Below the pieces are notes generated by a model. The model was not told the DNA's origin and did not search any database. It saw only the letters and a program-made list of their open reading frames with translations. Shown here one piece after another: positions 7,415 through 17,800 of a DNA stretch of 56,341 nt. Source of the stretch: Pirellulales bacterium. GTDB taxonomy: Bacteria; Planctomycetota; Planctomycetia; Pirellulales; S012-138. The stretch covers positions 1 to 56,341 of the forward strand of contig JALCBR010000014.1 of the NCBI GenBank assembly GCA_028066245.1. Direction: 5' to 3'. The position numbers and the translations under genes are program-made. Within the stretch, counting starts at the first letter, position 1, and every line of letters begins with the position of its first letter.

Positions 7415-7984
7415 ATGCATGAACCCAACGACCAAGCTCACGCGGAACGCATTCATGGCGGCAAGTTCCTCAGCCTGTTTCGCAGTGGACGATGGGAGTT
7501 CGCTCATCGTGAAAACGCAACAGGTGCGATCGCGATTGTCGCTGTGACACCGGAGGAGAGAATTCTTCTTGTTGAGCAGTACCGCCCGCCAGTCGGCGCG
7601 GCGTGTATTGAGTTGCCAGCGGGATTGGTTGGTGATGAACCGGGCGATTCCAGTGAAGATGTCGTGGCGGCTGCATGCCGCGAGTTGGAAGAAGAAACCG
7701 GTTACCAAGCTGGGAACATGAGCGTTCTGTTGACCGGACCCTCTTCCGCAGGGCTGACGAGTGAAATGATTACGCTGTTGCTGGCCAGTGATTTGCGAAA
7801 AGTTGGACCGGGCGGCGGTGTCGAGCACGAAGAGATTACCGTGCATGAAATTCCAGTTGACGAGACGCCCGATTTCTTACGCCGCCAGGAGTCCGCAGGA
7901 AAACCTGTCGACTTCAAAGTTTATGCCGGGCTGTACTTCCTGGCGGCGCGCGATCAGCCGCATGAGAAAAACGGCGGGCCTTGA
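7415..7984 (+). CDS. NUDIX hydrolase, ADP-ribose pyrophosphatase type
   Basis: 189 residues. NUDIX enzymes cleave nucleoside diphosphate linkages such as ADP-ribose. The box ends in E-x7-REL-x-EETGY (E81 to Y97), with the metal-binding EE pair; the Gly-rich first part (GLVGDEPGDS) has extra residues compared with the G-x5-E rule. The preceding LLVEQYRPPVGAACIELPAG is typical of the NudF/ADP-ribose branch, where R-Q-Y/R and ELPAG line the substrate pocket. No signal peptide, so cytoplasmic. It stands alone between a convergent peptidase gene and an opposite-strand basic protein. Confidence 0.85.
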   Translation: MHEPNDQAHAERIHGGKFLSLFRSGRWEFAHRENATGAIAIVAVTPEERILLVEQYRPPVGAACIELPAGLVGDEPGDSSEDVVAAACRELEEETGYQAGNMSVLLTGPSSAGLTSEMITLLLASDLRKVGPGGGVEHEEITVHEIPVDETPDFLRRQESAGKPVDFKVYAGLYFLAARDQPHEKNGGP

Positions 7985-8019
7985 GTCCGGTGGTTGCCTC
8001 CATATTCGGCCAGCGATGA

Positions 8020-9060
8020 TCATTCCGCCGGGTCATCCAAGACTCCCGGTAAGAACGTCCATAGGTAGTACGCCTGCGGAGTTGTTGCATTAGTCATCAG
8101 ATCTTGCCAGCTTGGTGTGTGTGCGCTTTTCCCGAGCAGTGAAAATTGGAACATTGAGTTAGGCTGCCGATATTCAACGACGTGGACATCCTCCGCGGTT
8201 GTCCCAGCCAGTTCCGCCGCCCGGGCAACTGCGTCTTCCAGGAAGCCGATCTTGTCGACGAGCCCGTTCTGTAATGCTTGTCTGGCTGTGAACACTTGCC
8301 CGGTGGAGATGTCTTCGATTTGCTCCGCCGTCATCTGTGGTCTTCCTGAAGCGACGATGTTCTTGAATTCCGTGTATGACTCATCGACCAACGCTTGCAA
8401 GATGGCACGTTCCTCCGTGGTCATCTTTCGCGTGACACTGCCAATCCCTTTGAGCGGATGGCTTTTGATCGAGTCTGATTCGATTCCATGCTCAGCGAGC
8501 AAATCAGCGACGTTGTAGTGCGGAATGATCACGCCGATGGACCCCGTCCACGTTGTTGGTTCGGCAAAGATTGCCATTGGCGTGTCTTCCACTGACATCG
8601 CGACGTAGTACCCTCCACTGGCAGCCAGTGACCCCATGCTGACGACAAGCGGGATCTTGTCCGCACCACGAGATGCTTTGAGCTCTTTCAAGTGGTGCAA
8701 CATGTAGTCGCTGCCGGTGACGGTGCCGCCGGGCGAATTGATTCGCAGCACGATAGCTTTGACGTCCGGATCCGCGGCGACACGTTCGATCTGCCGTTTG
8801 AGGTGACCTTCACCAGAGATGATGGTTCCCTCTAAACGGATGATGGCGATCTTGGTGGGCCCATCCCAGCGATCAGAATCAACGCGATGCTCCTCCAGAT
8901 CTGTCGGAGGGTTCAATAGCAGACGCGTTTCATAGAGGAACCAAGCCGAGGCAGCGACTGGAATCGAAAACGCTAACACGATAACAACCGTGCGACCGAC
9001 TCGATTGCCAACACGTCGGCGAAGCTGACTTCCGGCGGCGCACTTTTCGTTTGGTGACAT
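8020..9060 (-). CDS. sppA: signal peptide peptidase SppA-type membrane protease
   Basis: 346 residues from ATG 9060, which has a strong ribosome-binding site (GCAGGAGGGG) 3 nt before it; the frame extends 38 codons upstream without need. One N-terminal membrane helix (VVIVLAFSIPVAASAWFL) anchors the enzyme. The serine/lysine dyad is visible: Ser148 in SLAASGGYYVAM and Lys204 in SHPLKGIGS, in the spacing of the short Bacillus-type SppA. NSPGG and TGSIGV motifs are present. SppA removes leftover signal peptides in the membrane. The gene is convergent with the NUDIX gene and shares the minus strand with the following CBS protein, 270 bp away, so it is probably monocistronic. Confidence 0.9.
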   Translation of the reverse strand: MSPNEKCAAGSQLRRRVGNRVGRTVVIVLAFSIPVAASAWFLYETRLLLNPPTDLEEHRVDSDRWDGPTKIAIIRLEGTIISGEGHLKRQIERVAADPDVKAIVLRINSPGGTVTGSDYMLHHLKELKASRGADKIPLVVSMGSLAASGGYYVAMSVEDTPMAIFAEPTTWTGSIGVIIPHYNVADLLAEHGIESDSIKSHPLKGIGSVTRKMTTEERAILQALVDESYTEFKNIVASGRPQMTAEQIEDISTGQVFTARQALQNGLVDKIGFLEDAVARAAELAGTTAEDVHVVEYRQPNSMFQFSLLGKSAHTPSWQDLMTNATTPQAYYLWTFLPGVLDDPAE

Positions 9061-9330
9061 GTCCCCTCCTGCGCATTGGACTAATGGACGGCCTAACGCC
9101 ATGTATTGTACGCTTTCCGGCGTCGGCAAGTTCCCCATGTCTCCGGGCGATAGCACCGGTTCACGATTGTGCACCGTGACGGGATTCAGGCATGCAGAAC
9201 TCTGGGTTTCCCGTTGACGTCTTGCTGTGAAGCGTGTGGTGGCACAGCAGAGATGCCCAGCAGGTTGATAAACTTTCTCTGCGACCGGCTTCGATCGCGC
9301 TTCGTTCTTCGCGCAGCCCGGCTGTGCGAC

Positions 9331-10083
9331 TCATTGAGCTATGGCGGAAGCTGCTGCGAGATCCTCATCGGGGACAAGCATGCGCAGCATTTCATAAGTT
9401 GCGCGCAGCCCGATGATCAAGTCCGTGGTTGTGATAATTCCACAGGTGAGTTCACCTCGCTTGACCAGCAGGCTATTGAACCCACGGTCAGCCATCAGAT
9501 CGACGGCCTGTTGAATCTTTGCGCCATGGCAAATGGTGACCGGCGCTGGCGTCATGATGTCTTGAGCGTATCCACCTGGCCGTGACGCGAGGTCTCGATC
9601 ACTGATAATGCCTGCGATATGCCCGTACTCGCCGGCTTTGGAAACCGGCAAATGGCGAATGCCTTCTTCCTGCATCAACCTCCGCACTTCGGCCAACTTC
9701 GTGTCGGGCTGGACGGAATGCAGTTCCTCTGACATGAGATGGCGAACCTCAAGCCCGGACGAGAGGATTGCACTCATGTCCTGCATGATCAGGTCATGAA
9801 CTTCCAGTTTGCGGTTGGCAACGCGCTTAGGTGTGACCACGGCTTGCGCGTCAGGTGATGAGGTATCACCAACTTGCTTTGGCGCACTACCGGCTGATCG
9901 TGGAAGCAAAAACCCCGCAGCGCCAACAGTCAACGCCACGAAGCTTGCCAGCGTAAGCTCCAAGCGGCGTTGCGACTTGACGAATTGAATCGCTTGGTCG
10001 AGCGCGTGCTCGTCAAGCAGGAACAATGCCCAAGTAGCGGCCACCGCGGCTCCACTTAGCCAGAAGATCGCATTCTTCAACAC
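9331..10083 (-). CDS. membrane-anchored CBS-domain-pair protein
   Basis: 250 residues. Two N-terminal hydrophobic segments (AIFWLSGAAVAATWALFLL and LTLASFVALTVGAAGFLL) are followed by a linker and two CBS motifs: VRHLMSEELHSVQPDTKLAEVRRLMQ... and QDIMTPAPVTICHGAKIQQAVDLMA.... Each has the HLPV/SLLV core strand and IISDRDL/IITTTDL ending, so both copies are complete. CBS pairs bind adenosyl ligands and regulate an attached or partner protein. Here the only other part is the membrane anchor, so a partner must be elsewhere. ATG 10083 is the natural start. 10084-10311 shows nothing. Confidence 0.8.
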   Translation of the reverse strand: MLKNAIFWLSGAAVAATWALFLLDEHALDQAIQFVKSQRRLELTLASFVALTVGAAGFLLPRSAGSAPKQVGDTSSPDAQAVVTPKRVANRKLEVHDLIMQDMSAILSSGLEVRHLMSEELHSVQPDTKLAEVRRLMQEEGIRHLPVSKAGEYGHIAGIISDRDLASRPGGYAQDIMTPAPVTICHGAKIQQAVDLMADRGFNSLLVKRGELTCGIITTTDLIIGLRATYEMLRMLVPDEDLAAASAIAQ

Positions 10084-10311
10084 GTCGAAATCCCAGAGTC
10101 GCTGATAAGTTATTGCGATGGCGATAGGTTGGTAGCACGTCGCCTCCCCGGTTCAATGCCGCACTCGCAACAATAGCACGCGTTGCTTTTTTACGGTCAG
10201 ATATGGCCGCGCAGCGGTGTGATGCCGCTTACGTGACGCGAAGAATCGGGCCTTAGAAGTCGCAGAATCGATACAGCTTGAATCGGCAAACGCCAATTCG
10301 CTGCTAAGCCA

Positions 10312-10851
10312 TCAGCGGCGGTTCAGATTCTGTAATCGTGGCGATGTTTCCAGCATCAACTGAATCCGCTCGAACTCGTTGAGCCATTCCTGGATGATTG
10401 CCTGGTGCAGCGTCATGCCTTCCGGTAAGCCGAGCGGACGGCCCGCCAGATTGCGGTAGCGACTTAAAGATCGATCTCCAAAGACGCCACAAAAGTAGCC
10501 ATCTTCGCTCAAGAAGATCGTTGTCGGCACGCGTTGTCCACCACAAAGCGTCAGGCTGCCACCGTGGGCTGAAAACTCGTCCCGGTCAAGAAACCGCAGG
10601 TCAATCAACGGGCACACTTGCGCAAACTTCTCCATCACCGGGCATTGTGAGGCACAATCTGGGCACCACGTCCCGGCCAAGCAAAGCACCTTCATTTCCC
10701 GCTGGAAACTCTTGAGGTTTTGTGCCTGGTCGCTCGTCAGCACTGTCTCACTGGAGAACTTTGACCATTGCCGCAGATCACCGGGACTTGCCTGCCGCTC
10801 AAGAAAGTCCGAGTACTTGAGTCCCCGTTCAAAGTGCGTTGAGAAATCCAT
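10312..10851 (-). CDS. thioredoxin-fold protein
   Basis: 179 residues, no signal peptide. Residues ~50-130 form a thioredoxin fold with the redox motif Cys63-Pro-Asp-Cys66 (GTWCPDCASQCP) and the cis-proline loop RVPTTIF. An extra Cys at 70 follows the active site. The N-terminal helix and the ~45-residue C-terminal extension are not part of the fold. Its cytoplasmic location suggests a thiol reductase or sensor for an unknown partner. It is not fused or clearly linked in operon: its start at 10851 lies 222 bp past the stop of the upstream secreted-protein gene. Confidence 0.8.
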   Translation of the reverse strand: MDFSTHFERGLKYSDFLERQASPGDLRQWSKFSSETVLTSDQAQNLKSFQREMKVLCLAGTWCPDCASQCPVMEKFAQVCPLIDLRFLDRDEFSAHGGSLTLCGGQRVPTTIFLSEDGYFCGVFGDRSLSRYRNLAGRPLGLPEGMTLHQAIIQEWLNEFERIQLMLETSPRLQNLNRR

Positions 10852-11072
10852 AACTGGGCAAAAGTCGGCGCGAAGACTTTGAGGCGAGGCGCAATCTGTT
10901 CAAGATTTCTATCTCATGGGACCGGCAACATGCCGTCAGGGTGCAACTTTCGAGCAATCGCCGTTGAAACCGACAGAGACAATATGGGAGCGAAGTGTTC
11001 CGTCCATACCCAGGTGTCGCTAGCTCTGCAAATTCGGTGGACGAGCTCGAAGAAAACAACGCGGCTCGTTTG

Positions 11073-13097
11073 CTAGTTGGATTTGGCCACCCCATCAACA
11101 ACAACCGCATCTGCATCATTCCCTTCGAGTTCCGAACCGCCGGAATCGTGACGGTCTCGAAGCGTGATGCCGATGATGACCCAACCATCAAATCCGTGCT
11201 CCTCCTTTGTCTCCGCGTGGCAAATTTGCCCGGACGGCTGAAGGAAACGGCGGACGATCTGGAAATCCGGCAGCTTTTCGCCATCGAACCACTGCTTGCC
11301 GTCTTCAGCAAGCGTTCCCCCAACAGCGTTACGAATCACTCTCGCCAGGATGCTCTCGCTCTCGTGCAGGCGATTGGTGCGTGCCAGCTCATAGGGCGTG
11401 TGAATCTCTTCTTCGCTGCGGCCAAACCGTTTGAGTGCGACTCCATCCCAACCGCGGGCGTGGACCTCTGCATCAAGGAACTGATTCACATTTTGCAAGA
11501 CGATATCATTGGCCAACTTCCGGCCGCCTTCGAGATCTTTCAACACGTCAACGAGAAAGCTGATGTGTGACGAATAGATCAGCTGGCCTTCGGCAACGCA
11601 AACGGCGGCCGACTCCTGTCGCAACATTGTGGGTGGCTGAACGACGTTGTCCTGCCCGTTGGGACCAGAGACGCTGACAACTGGAATGATCTCCGCCCTG
11701 TGGGTTGGCTCTTCCGTGGCAACGCTCGACTTCTCCGCGAGCAACTCCCAAACTTCGACTCCGGGGACGAGCGTCGTTCGCAACCGGGCGTTTTCTTCAT
11801 CCGGCGCCATCAGGCGGTTCAACGCGTCAGCGACACCGGCCACTTGGCCTTCTTTGATGGGCAGTGCAAGCATGCGCCGCTTACTGTTGACATTGATGGG
11901 CTGCTGGTTGTCTGTGACTAGCGTGACTCGCCCCGTGAACTGGGCCAAAATCTGATCACGAATGTTGACCTGCGGGCCGAGCGGATCTTCCGCGATGCCT
12001 TCGAAGACATCCTCAAATGCGCCGTTGGCGTCGCCCAACGTCGCGTCAAACAGCCATTTGAACGCGTCCCAAGAAGCCACCAAATCAAGGTTGAAGGTGG
12101 AATGCGTTGCGACTTCGCGCTTCACCCAGGGGGAAACGTCATGCTGGGCGACGTTCTGAAGCGTGATCATATTGAGTGATTTCTCCCATGGGCGGGGAGC
12201 GTACACGGCAATCCGGCTCAGCAGGTCATATTGATCCGTCCGCACGGTGACCGTTCCGCCAGCTCCTTTGATTCCGTCAAAGCCGGTCTTGGTGACAATG
12301 TCCAACAGGTTGCGGCTGCGCTTGCCCTCTGGCGGCGCTGGATGATCCAGCTCAATGAGAGTTCGTTGGGCTTTGGCCATGCCGATGACGTTCACAAACC
12401 ACTTCACGTGGGCATCACTTTGCTTGGCTTCCGCATCAGCCGCCAGGCGGTTCTCTACCGCGACGAACGCCTCGTTGTTGGCAAACGAATCTTCTGCCGA
12501 GTTGTCCATCCGATTGATGAGCGATTCGGCAAGCGCTCGGCTATCTGTCGCCATGAGCCATGTGCCGTATTGAAAGTACGTCAGCCGTTCGGCATCGTCC
12601 TTGCTATACACAATCACAATCGTATTGCCGACCGTGAGGTTTCGCGATGTGGCGCCGCGTTTCTTAAGCTCCTCGTCAATGCGACTGATGACCCCTGGGA
12701 CGTTGGCCAGCTTGCCCGTGAAGTCAATCATCGCCAAGTGTGCTGGGCGTTGGTCTTGTTCATGGATCATGGCCACGGCGGTTTCCCCACCGGCCAATGA
12801 CAGCATGTCATCCCAAGTCAGCCCAAAGCCGCGGCGCTGCTCCGATAGCTGAGACTTGAGATCCTCGACAAACTCCTGCATCGCGGGATCAGCTAGCAGT
12901 TGTCCATATTGCGTCTCTTTCAGGTCCGCAGAGAGTTGATTGATATCCGCGATGGAAACCCACGCCACTGTGCTTGGTGGCAAGAGCTGAGCGCTGTTGG
13001 GCGTGCCCGCTGGCTGGGCTTGAACTGTCTGAGAGGACGCGGCCAGGGACGCAATAGCCCCAAATGCAAGCAGCAGCGTCGTGCGCAATCGGATCAT
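11073..13097 (-). CDS. large secreted planctomycete protein, DUF3352-like
   Basis: 674 residues from ATG 13097, chosen because a signal peptide follows at once (IRLRTTLLLAFGAIASLAASS...VQAQ) and GGAGAGGC lies just upstream. Mature N-terminus SAQLLPPSTVAWVSIADINQL is the type seen in planctomycete exported proteins related to DUF3352, where 'LP..T..Y/W' begins a repeat of alpha/beta units. The body is acidic and mixed alpha/beta with no catalytic motif that I recognise. Likely periplasmic. It is 105 bp upstream of nothing obvious on the same strand and may be its own unit. Function unknown. Confidence 0.7.
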   Translation of the reverse strand: MIRLRTTLLLAFGAIASLAASSQTVQAQPAGTPNSAQLLPPSTVAWVSIADINQLSADLKETQYGQLLADPAMQEFVEDLKSQLSEQRRGFGLTWDDMLSLAGGETAVAMIHEQDQRPAHLAMIDFTGKLANVPGVISRIDEELKKRGATSRNLTVGNTIVIVYSKDDAERLTYFQYGTWLMATDSRALAESLINRMDNSAEDSFANNEAFVAVENRLAADAEAKQSDAHVKWFVNVIGMAKAQRTLIELDHPAPPEGKRSRNLLDIVTKTGFDGIKGAGGTVTVRTDQYDLLSRIAVYAPRPWEKSLNMITLQNVAQHDVSPWVKREVATHSTFNLDLVASWDAFKWLFDATLGDANGAFEDVFEGIAEDPLGPQVNIRDQILAQFTGRVTLVTDNQQPINVNSKRRMLALPIKEGQVAGVADALNRLMAPDEENARLRTTLVPGVEVWELLAEKSSVATEEPTHRAEIIPVVSVSGPNGQDNVVQPPTMLRQESAAVCVAEGQLIYSSHISFLVDVLKDLEGGRKLANDIVLQNVNQFLDAEVHARGWDGVALKRFGRSEEEIHTPYELARTNRLHESESILARVIRNAVGGTLAEDGKQWFDGEKLPDFQIVRRFLQPSGQICHAETKEEHGFDGWVIIGITLRDRHDSGGSELEGNDADAVVVDGVAKSN

Positions 13098-13303
13098 CTT
13101 GCCTCTCCTGGGTGTATCTCTCGGCCGGACGAACCGGACCGCGCTTTGGGGGATTCTACTGGGGTCCGGCAAGGGCAACCAGTTGTGTCTGGTTGTTTGG
13201 GGCACTTTTGCGGGTTGCGGAGGCTATTCGCGCACAGAGTCGCCGCGAGAACCGCACACATCAAAGCACATATCGACTTTGGAGCAGTTCATCGTTAGCC
13301 AAG

Positions 13304-13337
13304 TAAAAAACCCCGTACGAGTTTGACTCGTACGGGG
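13304..13337 (-). terminator. intrinsic terminator downstream of the TIGR03000-domain gene
   Basis: A perfect 12-bp inverted repeat (CCCCGTACGAGT / ACTCGTACGGGG) with a 3-nt loop, followed on the minus strand by TTTTTTAC. It lies 95 bp past the stop at 13432. Confidence 0.9.
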
Positions 13338-13431
13338 CTAAACCGTTTCAAATTCAACATTTGCCCAACCAGGCTTCTTCACACCCTACCGAAAGACAGG
13401 ACGGTCCAGTCTGGCTGCGAGGGCATTGATG

Positions 13432-14445
13432 TCAGTCGCGAGCCGCAATCGTGGCCACATCAAAATCGAGTTTGATCTCGCGAACTTCGCCGGCGGCCAA
13501 ATCCACATATTGAGTGGCGACCAAGGTCTGGCCATCGCGCTCAAGTTCGCCACGCACGACGTAGCTTTCCCATGTTTCGCCTTCACGCAGATGCGTGGTT
13601 GTGAACTGCCGACGATCACCGGAACTGTTGGTGTCTTTTCCGGCCAGCATCAACTTGGCGTCCGCTGGCATCGTCACAATCAGCGTGGTGTTCACTGGAA
13701 CCACTTCTTCAACGTTCCCAAGATTGGGATCGAAGGCGATGGCTGTAGAATCGCCAGTGGTCAGGTCAACAACCTTGGTGTCTTCATACTGCTTGCCGTC
13801 ACGGAAGACCTTGGCAGTTACCCGATACGTGTAGTTCTTGCCAGCTTCCAAGCCGCGGGAGATATAGCGGCGCTGTGTGCCAGTGCTGGTTGTGGCAGCG
13901 TCATTGATGTAGACCTCTGCGCCTTCAGGCACGGTCACAGCAATCAATGCAGCGTTGTTACCTTGGAGGTAAGCCGAAGCACCACCGGTTTCACCGGCGG
14001 GCAGGTCAGCCGGACCCGGCTGAGCTGGCGCTGCCGGGGCAGCTTGGTATCCGCCACCGTATGAACCAGAGCTGGCGCCGTGGGAACCCCAACTGGAGTA
14101 GCCGCCGGAGCTATAACCACCAGAGCTGTAACCGCCGGAACTGCCGTATGAAGTGTAGTAATGACGCCGGCGACCGAAAACGGCGCGCAGCAAACCACCT
14201 CCGGAGCTGTGTCCCGAACTGTAACCGCCGGAAGAACCCCTGCTGTATCCACCTGACGAACCACGACTGTAGCCGCCAGAACTATAGCCGCCTGACGAGC
14301 CGTGGCTGTAGCCGCCAGAGCTATACCCTCCCGAGCTGCCGTGCGATCCCCGGCTTCCGTGAGAATGACCAAAGCCATAGGCGTCCGAAGCCCAGGCCAT
14401 GCAGGCGACAAGCGCCAGCGCACCCATGATGTTTTTTCGCAACAT
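13432..14445 (-). CDS. secreted Gly/Ser/Tyr-rich protein with two TIGR03000-type domains
   Basis: 337 residues with an N-terminal signal peptide (MLRKNIMGALALVACMAWASDAYG). Residues ~25-145 are a low-complexity region built of SSGGYSSGGYS-like units, encoded by an imperfect DNA repeat (about 14040-14340). Two related beta domains follow at ~165-240 (VTVPEGAEVYIND...RRYISRGLEAGKNYTYRV) and ~250-335 (IVTMPADAKLMLAG...RRQFTTTHLREGETWESYVV). These match the planctomycete TIGR03000 domain, which occurs in exported proteins. A cell-envelope or adhesive structural role is plausible from composition. The transcript ends at the strong terminator downstream. Confidence 0.85.
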   Translation of the reverse strand: MLRKNIMGALALVACMAWASDAYGFGHSHGSRGSHGSSGGYSSGGYSHGSSGGYSSGGYSRGSSGGYSRGSSGGYSSGHSSGGGLLRAVFGRRRHYYTSYGSSGGYSSGGYSSGGYSSWGSHGASSGSYGGGYQAAPAAPAQPGPADLPAGETGGASAYLQGNNAALIAVTVPEGAEVYINDAATTSTGTQRRYISRGLEAGKNYTYRVTAKVFRDGKQYEDTKVVDLTTGDSTAIAFDPNLGNVEEVVPVNTTLIVTMPADAKLMLAGKDTNSSGDRRQFTTTHLREGETWESYVVRGELERDGQTLVATQYVDLAAGEVREIKLDFDVATIAARD

Positions 14446-14650
14446 TCAGTTTGCTCCCCAGAACAAAGCAAGTCGTGACAACTAACGCACGCGGTTAGAT
14501 GTAAAACATAGCAACACTAGCTCGCGATTCAAGCAAATACAGTGACTTTCCGCTTTTCAGAAATCAGGCTAAATAGTGGCTTTGGGGAATTCCAACGGAA
14601 TTTCCGTGGTCACGTGATCAACTGACAAAGGTCTCCGCGCAGCTTGATTC

Positions 14651-14696
14651 GAAAAACGCAAAGACCGGGCAAGCCCCCTCTGGTACTTGCCCGGTC
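14651..14696 (-). terminator. probable terminator of nrdJ
   Basis: On the minus strand an 11-bp perfect stem (GACCGGGCAAG / CTTGCCCGGTC) with a 12-nt loop is followed by TTTGCGTTTTTC. It lies about 165 bp after the nrdJ stop. Otherwise 14446-14861 holds only two adjacent copies of CAACCCGATGTCACC (around 14758-14790). Confidence 0.7.
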
Positions 14697-14861
14697 CGGC
14701 CACCGAAAAAGTTGGCTGCTCGCGGGGGATCCCTCACCCTTTTTATTCCATGACGAGCAACCCGATGTCACCCAACCCGATGTCACCGACTGCGAACTTC
14801 ACCCAAAGCAAAGTCGCAACCAGTCGGCTTGTTGTTTCCTCTTGCGTCGTGATGCAATGCA

Positions 14862-17800
14862 CTACGAGCATCCCATGCTGTTTCCACAGACATGGCACAA
14901 ATAACAATTCCCGTTGCGAACGGTGATATTTCCACACACGTCACAGGTTGGAGCATCTACTTGGAAGCTGGCGAACTGCTGGTTGTGGCGGTTCAATCGA
15001 CCAGAGCGAATCTTCATTCGGCCGCCTGTCTGCCGCGGCGTTGTAGACTCGGCCTGTTGGGCGTTCCCGTTGGGATTGGAATCAACCAAGCCAGTGGATT
15101 TGCCGTTACCGGCGGGATTGGTCGCCACGGTCTCTTTGCCGGTGTCTGATTTGGAATTGTCGGACACGGCCCTGCCATTGGCTTCAGGTTCGCTCGCTTC
15201 GTTTTGGTCGGCGGAATCGTTCTCGCCTGCGGCAACGTTCTCAGAGTTCGAATGAGCTTCGCGGTATCCCGAGATAAAGGTCAGCCCCATCCAGCGGAAG
15301 ATGTAATCCACCAAGCTCTTGGCGATCCGAATCTCCGCGTTCTTGGTGAAACCCATCGGTTCAAAGCGGGTGAAAGAAAACTTGTTCACCAGCACATCCA
15401 GCGGGACGCCGTATTGCAAGCTCATGCTGATGGCCGTTCCAAAGGAGTCCATCAATCCGCCGATGGTGCTCCCCTCCTTGGCCATGGTGATGAACAATTC
15501 GCCCGGTCGGCCATCGTCATAAAGTCCAACGGTCAGATAGCCTTCATGTCCGGCGACATCAAACTTGTGCGTGACGGAGCTGCGCGTATCAGGCAGTCGC
15601 TCGCGGCGTGGCCCACGAGTTTGAACTTCACCCTCTTCGCCTTGGTCACCTTCAGCGGCGGTGGAAAGTGGCTGACTTTCCTTAGACCCGTCACGATAGA
15701 TGGCCAACGCTTTGAGGCCCAGTTTCCAGCCTTCAAAGTACGCGTCAGCAATGTCCTCGGCAGTTGACTCCCGCGGCATATTCACGGTCTTGGAAATCGC
15801 TCCGGACAGGAACGGCTGGGCCGCGCCCATCATGCGGACATGCGCCTTCCAGGCGATGGATCGCTCACCGTTGCGCGGCTTGAACGCGCAGTCAAAGACC
15901 GGCAAGTGTTCTTCTTTGATGTCTTCTGAACCTTCAATGGTGTCTTGCTGATCAATGTGTTCAACAATGCGATTGATCGTCGGTTCGTCATAGCCAAGCG
16001 TTCGCAAGCCCATATGGACGGTGCGATTGACAATCTTGAGCATGCCGCCGCCGGCCAACTGCTTGTACTTGACCAAAGCGATGTCTGGCTCAATGCCAGT
16101 CGTATCGCAATCCATCAGGAAGCTGATCGTTCCCGTCGGCGCCAAGACGGTCGCTTGAGCATTGCGGAAACCATGTTGGCGACCGTTGTCCAGCACATCG
16201 TTCCACAAACGCCGGGCGGCATTCTTGAGGTAATCCGGGCAAGCGTCATCAATGTTCTCGACAGCATCGCGATGCATCTGCATTACGCCCAGCATCGGTT
16301 CGCGGTTGTTCGCGTAACCCTCAAACGGACCCACGGCGCGGGAAAGCTCCGCGCTGGCCAAGTTAGCAGCTCCATGCAGCAGTGAAGTCATCGCACCGCA
16401 CAGCCCGTAGGCGGCGTCCGAGTCATAAGGGACACCGGCAGACATGATCAAGCTGCCAAGATTGGAATAGCCCAGTCCTAGCGGTCGATAGAGGTGGCTG
16501 TTCTCAGCGATTTGCGCAGTGGGATAGCTGGCGTGATCGACGAGAATCTCCTGCGCGATGAAGAACAACCGGCAAGCGGCCGTGAACCGTTCCACATCGA
16601 ACGAGCCATCCGGCTCGCGGAATTTCATCAAGTTGATGCTGGCCAAGTTGCAGGCCGTGTCATCCAGGAACATGTATTCCGAACACGGATTGCTGGCGTT
16701 GATCCGGCCGGAATTTGGGCATGTATGCCACTGGTTGATTGTCGTGTCGTACTGAACGCCTGGGTCGCCGCAGTACCACGCGCACTCGGCCATCTTGTGC
16801 AACAGTTCCTTAGCCTGAAACGACGGTCCATCCGACTCGGAGCGGACAAACCGCGTCTTCCAAGCGCGGCCTCCCTCAACGGCATCCATGAAGTCATCTG
16901 TGACACGCACGCTCAAGTTCGCGTTTTGGAAGAGAATTGAGCTATACGCTTCCCCGTTGAAGTTAGCGTCATAGCCGCCCTTTTTGATCAGGATGCGAGC
17001 TTTCCGCTCTTCTTTCGCCTTGCACTCAATGAACTCCATGATATCCGGGTGCCAGACCTTGAGCGATTGCATCTTGGCGGCGCGGCGCGTCTTGCCTCCA
17101 CTCTTCACCACGGCGGCGATTTGATCATACACCCGCATGAACGAGAGAGGACCAGATGGCCTTCCGCCACCGGAGAGCTTTTCCCTGTGCGAGCGAATTG
17201 TGGACAGGTCTGTCCCCGTGCCCGAGCCGAACTTGAACAGCATGGCCTCGCTACGAGCGAGATCCATGATGCTTTCCATGTTGTCATCCACGCTTTGGAT
17301 AAAGCACGCGGACGCTTGGGGAAACTCGTAAGGATTCTTGGGTTGCTCAACCTGTTGAGCGGCTTCATTCCAGTGCCAGTTGCAGCGATCTCCCTTCACG
17401 CCGTAACGTTGATAGAGACCTACATTGAACCAAACCGGCGAATTGAAAGCGCCGTGTTGGTGCAGGCAGAGCCAGGTCAGATCTCGGTAGAAGCACTCAG
17501 CGTCATCTCGGCTGGCAAAGTAGCCGTCCGCGAGCCCCCAATCGGCGATCGTTCGTGTGACGCGATGAATCAACTGGCGAACGCTGGATTCACGCTCGGG
17601 TGTCCCATTCTCACCATAGAAATATTTGCTGACGACGACGTTGGTCGCCAATTGGCTCCAATCTTTGGGAATCTCACAACCGTTTTGCTCAAAGAGCTTG
17701 TTCCCCGTATCGTCTTGGATGACCGCTGTCCGAAGTTCCCACTCAGTAGTGTCAAACGGATTGGTGACACCTTCGGGACAAAAAGTTTGTTCGATCTTAA

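Noticed and set aside
12231-12800. Plus-strand frame of 189 codons inside the DUF3352-like gene
   Set aside because: Antisense shadow; Arg/His/Val-rich translation with no recognisable domain.
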